Positions 61,082 to 64,000 of a DNA stretch of 64,000 nt are shown here, in pieces. Position numbers and translations under genes: made by a program. The DNA lies in NCBI GenBank assembly GCA_965207595.1, contig CBDBMW010000012.1:1860001-1924000 (forward strand), given 5' to 3'. The notes beneath the pieces are model-generated. The model was not told where the DNA came from. It was given only the letters and a program-made list of their open reading frames with translations, and did no database searches. The DNA comes from JAGWAJ01 sp026707615 (GTDB taxonomy: Bacteria > Acidobacteriota > Vicinamibacteria > Vicinamibacterales > UBA8438). Every line of letters begins with the position of its first letter. The first letter of the stretch is position 1.

Positions 61082-62617
61082 ATGATGCTGGTTCAACGGT
61101 TCGCGGTGGCGGCGGTTCTGGTGTGCACGAGCCTGTCCGTCTCGTACGCCGCGGATCGTCCCGTGGCCGACGCGGCGCAGCGCGCCGACTGGGGCGTCGT
61201 GCGGGCGCTGGTCGAGCGGGGCGCGGACGTCACGGAGCGGCAGGGCGACGGGGCGACGGCGCTGCACTGGGCAGCGTACCGGGACGAGGTCGAGCTGGCA
61301 GGGTTGCTGATCGAGGCGGGGGCGGACGTGAACGCGGCCAACGACCTCGGGGTGACGCCGCTCTGGGCCGCGGCCGAGAACGGCAGCGCGGCGATGGCGC
61401 GGCGGCTGCTCGACGCGGGGGCCGACCCCGACGTGCCCCTGCTGTCCGGCGAAACACCCCTGATGACGGCGGCGCGGGTCGGCGCGGCGGACGTGGCGGG
61501 CCTGCTGCTCGACGCCGGCGCCGACCCCGACGCGACCGCCGGGCGCAGCCAGACGGCGCTCATGTGGGCGGTGTCGCAGCGGCACCCCGGCGTGGTCGAG
61601 GTGCTGCTCGCGCACGGCGCGGCCGTCGATGCCCGGACGGACGTCTGGACCGAGATGGTGAAGACCACGCCCGAGCCCTGGAATCCCGAGTACGTCACCG
61701 GGATCCCGCAAGGGGGCTACACGCCGCTCCTGTTCGCGGCGCGGGTGGGAGACCTCGCTTCGGCGAAGCTCCTCGTCGCGGCCGGCGCCGACGTGGACGA
61801 CCAGCCGCCCTACGGCACGAGCGCGACGGTCGTCGCGGCGCACAGCGGGCACGGCGACGTGGCGGCGTTCCTGCTCGAGCGGGGCGCCGACCCGAACGCG
61901 GCCGACGCCGGCTACACCGCGCTTCACGCCGCCATCCTGCACAAGGACGCAGGGCTCGTCGGGGCGCTCCTCGATCACGGGGCCGATCCCGGCGCGGCGG
62001 TCGGAAGCTCCACGCCGGTCCGCCGTGACGCGGTCGACTTCTACCTGCATCCGTCCTACGTCGGCGCGACTCCCTTCTGGCTCGCGGCGCGCTTCAACGC
62101 GCCGAACATCATGCGGCTGCTCCTCGCGCGCGGCGCCGACCCGCTCGTGGCGCACCATCCGACCTACTGGCCCGGGTCGCTCTCGATCCGGGACGAGCGC
62201 GTGCAGGTGCGCGAAGGCCGCACGACGGCTCTCATGGCGGCGGCCGGCCTCGGGGGCCGGGATCCGCTGATCTCGGTCGACCGCCTGGGCCGCATCGCGG
62301 AGAGCGCGCCCGTCCTGAGCACGCGGCGCGAGCCCGATCCGGCCGCGCGCGAGGCCGCGATGCTCGCCGCGGTCCGGCTCGCGGCGGCGCAGGGGATCGA
62401 CGTCAACGCCGCGAACGGCGAGGGCAACACCGCGCTCCACGGGGCGGCCCGCGCCGGGCACGACAGCGTCGTCGGGTTCCTGGTAGCGCAGGGCGCCCGC
62501 GTCGATGCCGCGAACCGGGTCGGGCAGACGCCGCTGGCGCTGGCCCAGCGCGGGCGAGGGCGGACTCCCAATCACAGCACGGTGGAGTTGCTGCGCCAAC
62601 TGGGCGCCGGCGAATAG
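61082..62617 (+). CDS. Exported ankyrin repeat protein
   Basis: A 511-residue protein with a signal peptide (residues 6-23, ending SYAA). About ten ankyrin repeats follow with TALHWAAYRDEVELAGLLIE, GVTPLWAAAENGSAAMARRL, GETPLMTAARVGAADVAGLL, GYTALHAAILHKDAGLVGAL and NTALHGAARAGHDSVVGFLV as examples. Two gaps break the array: residues about 185-215 (WTEMVKTTPEPWNPEY) and 315-420 (VDFYLHPSYVGATPFWLAAR, then a basic stretch). Such long exported ankyrin proteins often accompany DUF1592/DUF1552 pairs in Acidobacteriota, so a binding role in the same periplasmic assembly is possible. Confidence 0.88.
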   Translation: MMLVQRFAVAAVLVCTSLSVSYAADRPVADAAQRADWGVVRALVERGADVTERQGDGATALHWAAYRDEVELAGLLIEAGADVNAANDLGVTPLWAAAENGSAAMARRLLDAGADPDVPLLSGETPLMTAARVGAADVAGLLLDAGADPDATAGRSQTALMWAVSQRHPGVVEVLLAHGAAVDARTDVWTEMVKTTPEPWNPEYVTGIPQGGYTPLLFAARVGDLASAKLLVAAGADVDDQPPYGTSATVVAAHSGHGDVAAFLLERGADPNAADAGYTALHAAILHKDAGLVGALLDHGADPGAAVGSSTPVRRDAVDFYLHPSYVGATPFWLAARFNAPNIMRLLLARGADPLVAHHPTYWPGSLSIRDERVQVREGRTTALMAAAGLGGRDPLISVDRLGRIAESAPVLSTRREPDPAAREAAMLAAVRLAAAQGIDVNAANGEGNTALHGAARAGHDSVVGFLVAQGARVDAANRVGQTPLALAQRGRGRTPNHSTVELLRQLGAGE

Positions 62618-62958
62618 GCCGACGGCCGGCGAACAGGCCGTCGCCGGAGTTTCCGCGCCTCCGCCCAGCGGCTCTGCCTCCCGACCGCCTTCCCACCGCA
62701 TCCGGACGCGACGTCGCCAGCGGCCCGCGACGCCGGGCGGCCGGCACCGACCCGCCGGCCTTGCCTCCCCGACGCCGGAGCAGCCGACGCCGACCCGCCT
62801 GCCTCCCGGCCGACCGCGTCGGCGGCGAGCACCACGGTCGCGAGCCCGCGGGCCTGCAGAGTTCCCCGCGCCTCCCCGAACGCCGGCCGGTCTACACTCC
62901 GTCGTGACCCGGCGGCCGGCAAGGCCGTGCCCGGGCGCGAACCGAGGAGGAGGGAACA
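62618..62958. other. 341-bp intergenic region between ankyrin and VOC genes
   Basis: No gene is supported on either strand. Near the left end GCCGGCGAATAGGCCG and GGCCGGCGAACAGGCCG form an imperfect direct repeat (62606-62640). TACACT at 62893-62898 could be the -10 of the VOC gene at 62959, giving a leader of about 55 nt with GAGGAGGGAACA before the ATG. Confidence 0.4.
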
Positions 62959-63558
62959 ATGAGCGCAGGCATAGAACAGCTCGTCAAGCGGTTCGAGAGT
63001 GGGGGTATGACGCGCCGCGAGCTGGTGCTCGCCCTGTCGGCGCTGGTCGTCGCCTCGCGCTCCACGTCCGGCGCCTCCGCCGGGGCCGCCGCCGCCGCGC
63101 AGCCGTCCGCCGTTCCGATTCCGGTGACCACGATGAACCACGTCACGCTCACCGTCGCCGACGTGCAGCGCTCGGTCGAGTTCTACCAGCGCGTGCTCGG
63201 GCTGCCGCTCGTCACCACGCAGGGCACCGAGCGCGACTGGAACGCGGCGGCGGTGCCCGTGCTCGGCATCGGCGAGGGTCCGCAGTTCATCGCGTTCGCG
63301 CAGGGCGACCGGCCGCACATCAACCACTACTGCCTCGGCATGGAGAGCTTCGACGCCGCCGAGGTCGTGGCGCGCCTCGCCGAGCACGGCATCGAGGCCC
63401 GCGTCCGGATGCGCGCCGACTCCGACCCGCCGGCCGAGGAGCTGATGTTCAGCGACCCGGACGGCATCCCCGTGCAGCTCCAGGACGCCAGCTACTGCGG
63501 GGGCTCGGGCAGGCTCGGCGACCTCTGCGATCCCGACGATCGCCCCCGCACGCGCTGA
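62959..63558 (+). CDS. Exported VOC/glyoxalase-fold protein
   Basis: A 199-residue protein. MTRRELVLALSALVVA (residues 17-32) is a Tat-like or Sec signal, followed by an Ala-rich spacer. The VOC fold then begins: NHVTLTVADVQRSVEFYQRV, LGIGEGPQFIAFAQGD, HINHYCLGMESFDAAEVVAR and LMFSDPDGIPVQLQD. Histidines in NHVTL and INHYC and the final Q or D could bind a metal. The second beta-alpha unit has a CGG and a CDP late in the chain. Secreted VOC proteins of this type are frequent in Acidobacteriota; substrates are unknown. ATG 62959 follows GAGGAGGGAACA. Confidence 0.85.
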   Translation: MSAGIEQLVKRFESGGMTRRELVLALSALVVASRSTSGASAGAAAAAQPSAVPIPVTTMNHVTLTVADVQRSVEFYQRVLGLPLVTTQGTERDWNAAAVPVLGIGEGPQFIAFAQGDRPHINHYCLGMESFDAAEVVARLAEHGIEARVRMRADSDPPAEELMFSDPDGIPVQLQDASYCGGSGRLGDLCDPDDRPRTR

Positions 63559-63639
63559 GCCGACCGGGCCGCGGACACGGGCGCGCCCGGGCAGGCAGAG
63601 GCCCCGCGCGGCGATGACGAGGGATGGCGGCGACCGGCG

Positions 63640-64000
63640 ATGACGTTCGACGGCTACGACACCGAGGGCCTGTACGACGAGATGTTCCTGCCGGACGGGA
63701 CGCCGCGGGCCGAGGCGCGCCTGCTGGTGGAGCGCATCGAGGCCCTGCCCGACGGCGAGCTCGTCCGGCGGCACCAGGCGGCGGAACGGGCCCTGCTGAA
63801 TACCGGCATCACGTTCACCGTCTACGGGGACGATCAGGGCACGGAGCGGATCTTCCCCTTCGACATCGTGCCGCGGATCGTGCCGGGCGAAGCGTGGGAC
63901 CCGATCGAGCGGGGCCTGAAGCAGCGCATCCAGGCGCTGAACCTCTTCCTCGACGACGTCTACCACGACCGGCGGATCGTGCGCGACGGCGTCGTGCCGG
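63640..64000 (+). CDS. Circularly permuted ATP-grasp type 2 protein (N-terminal part)
   Basis: The first 120 residues of a gene that runs past the window end. FDGYDTEGLYDEMFLPDG, ERALLNTGITFTVYGDDQGT, ERIFPFDIVPRIVP and EWDXIERGLKQRIQALNLFL-like (here AWDPIERGLKQRIQALNLFL) match the start of the DUF404/DUF407 circularly permuted ATP-grasp family. Family members often sit in clusters with alpha-E and transglutaminase-like proteins and are thought to make peptide-like bonds. ATG 63640 begins the conserved motif. Confidence 0.9.
   Translation, partial: MTFDGYDTEGLYDEMFLPDGTPRAEARLLVERIEALPDGELVRRHQAAERALLNTGITFTVYGDDQGTERIFPFDIVPRIVPGEAWDPIERGLKQRIQALNLFLDDVYHDRRIVRDGVVP

Noticed and set aside
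62572..63966. A 464-codon minus-strand frame over the VOC and ATP-grasp genes
   Set aside because: It crosses two plus-strand genes with clear family motifs; nothing in it is recognisable.

Overview
The window is about 70% GC and gene-dense. Three features point to the Acidobacteriota, probably a Vicinamibacteria-like lineage: a duplicated orphan permease with the ADOP N-terminal prefix (21853-24639), several copies of a secreted family carrying a PDLQGIW motif, and a DUF1592/DUF1552 pair. This placement is inferred from gene content only. No rRNA, tRNA, CRISPR array, intact insertion sequence or phage gene was found.

Layout. 1-9210 holds a partial winged-helix protein, an orphan VapB-like antitoxin, an amidase operon, a DUF3500 protein, a large SF1 helicase followed by a Schlafen AlbA_2 protein, and a tandem carboxymuconolactone-decarboxylase protein. 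9444-21573 is a block of exported proteins: an NHL propeller, five members of the PDLQGIW family, DUF6152, an RnfD-like membrane protein and secreted or membrane unknowns. 21853-25797 is an ADOP permease, methyltransferase and VOC protein operon. 25880-35374 holds a PQQ dehydrogenase, a TonB-dependent receptor divergent from a secreted amidohydrolase, an APC permease and a sixth PDLQGIW protein. 35631-39143 is a frameshifted TonB receptor with a PepSY protein.

39437-51625 is one long minus-strand unit: porin, urtABCDE, ureD, a fused ureAB, ureC, ureF, a small gene and ureG. The porin and UrtABCDE would import urea, urease hydrolyses it, and UreDFG load nickel. A near-perfect sigma-54 promoter lies upstream of the porin, which suggests control by nitrogen limitation. 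No ureE is present.

51626-64000 holds a decayed PDLQGIW remnant, a second PQQ dehydrogenase, a Fic AMPylase, a DUF1592 cytochrome with its DUF1552 partner and a small gene between them, a PIN toxin-antitoxin pair, a secreted ankyrin protein, a VOC protein and the start of a circularly permuted ATP-grasp protein.

At least five genes start exactly 6 nt after a TAnnnT -10 hexamer, so leaderless transcription looks common here. Decay is also visible: a frameshifted receptor, three gene remnants and a family of GC-rich palindromes. Long open frames opposite the real genes are GC-driven shadows and are not annotated.
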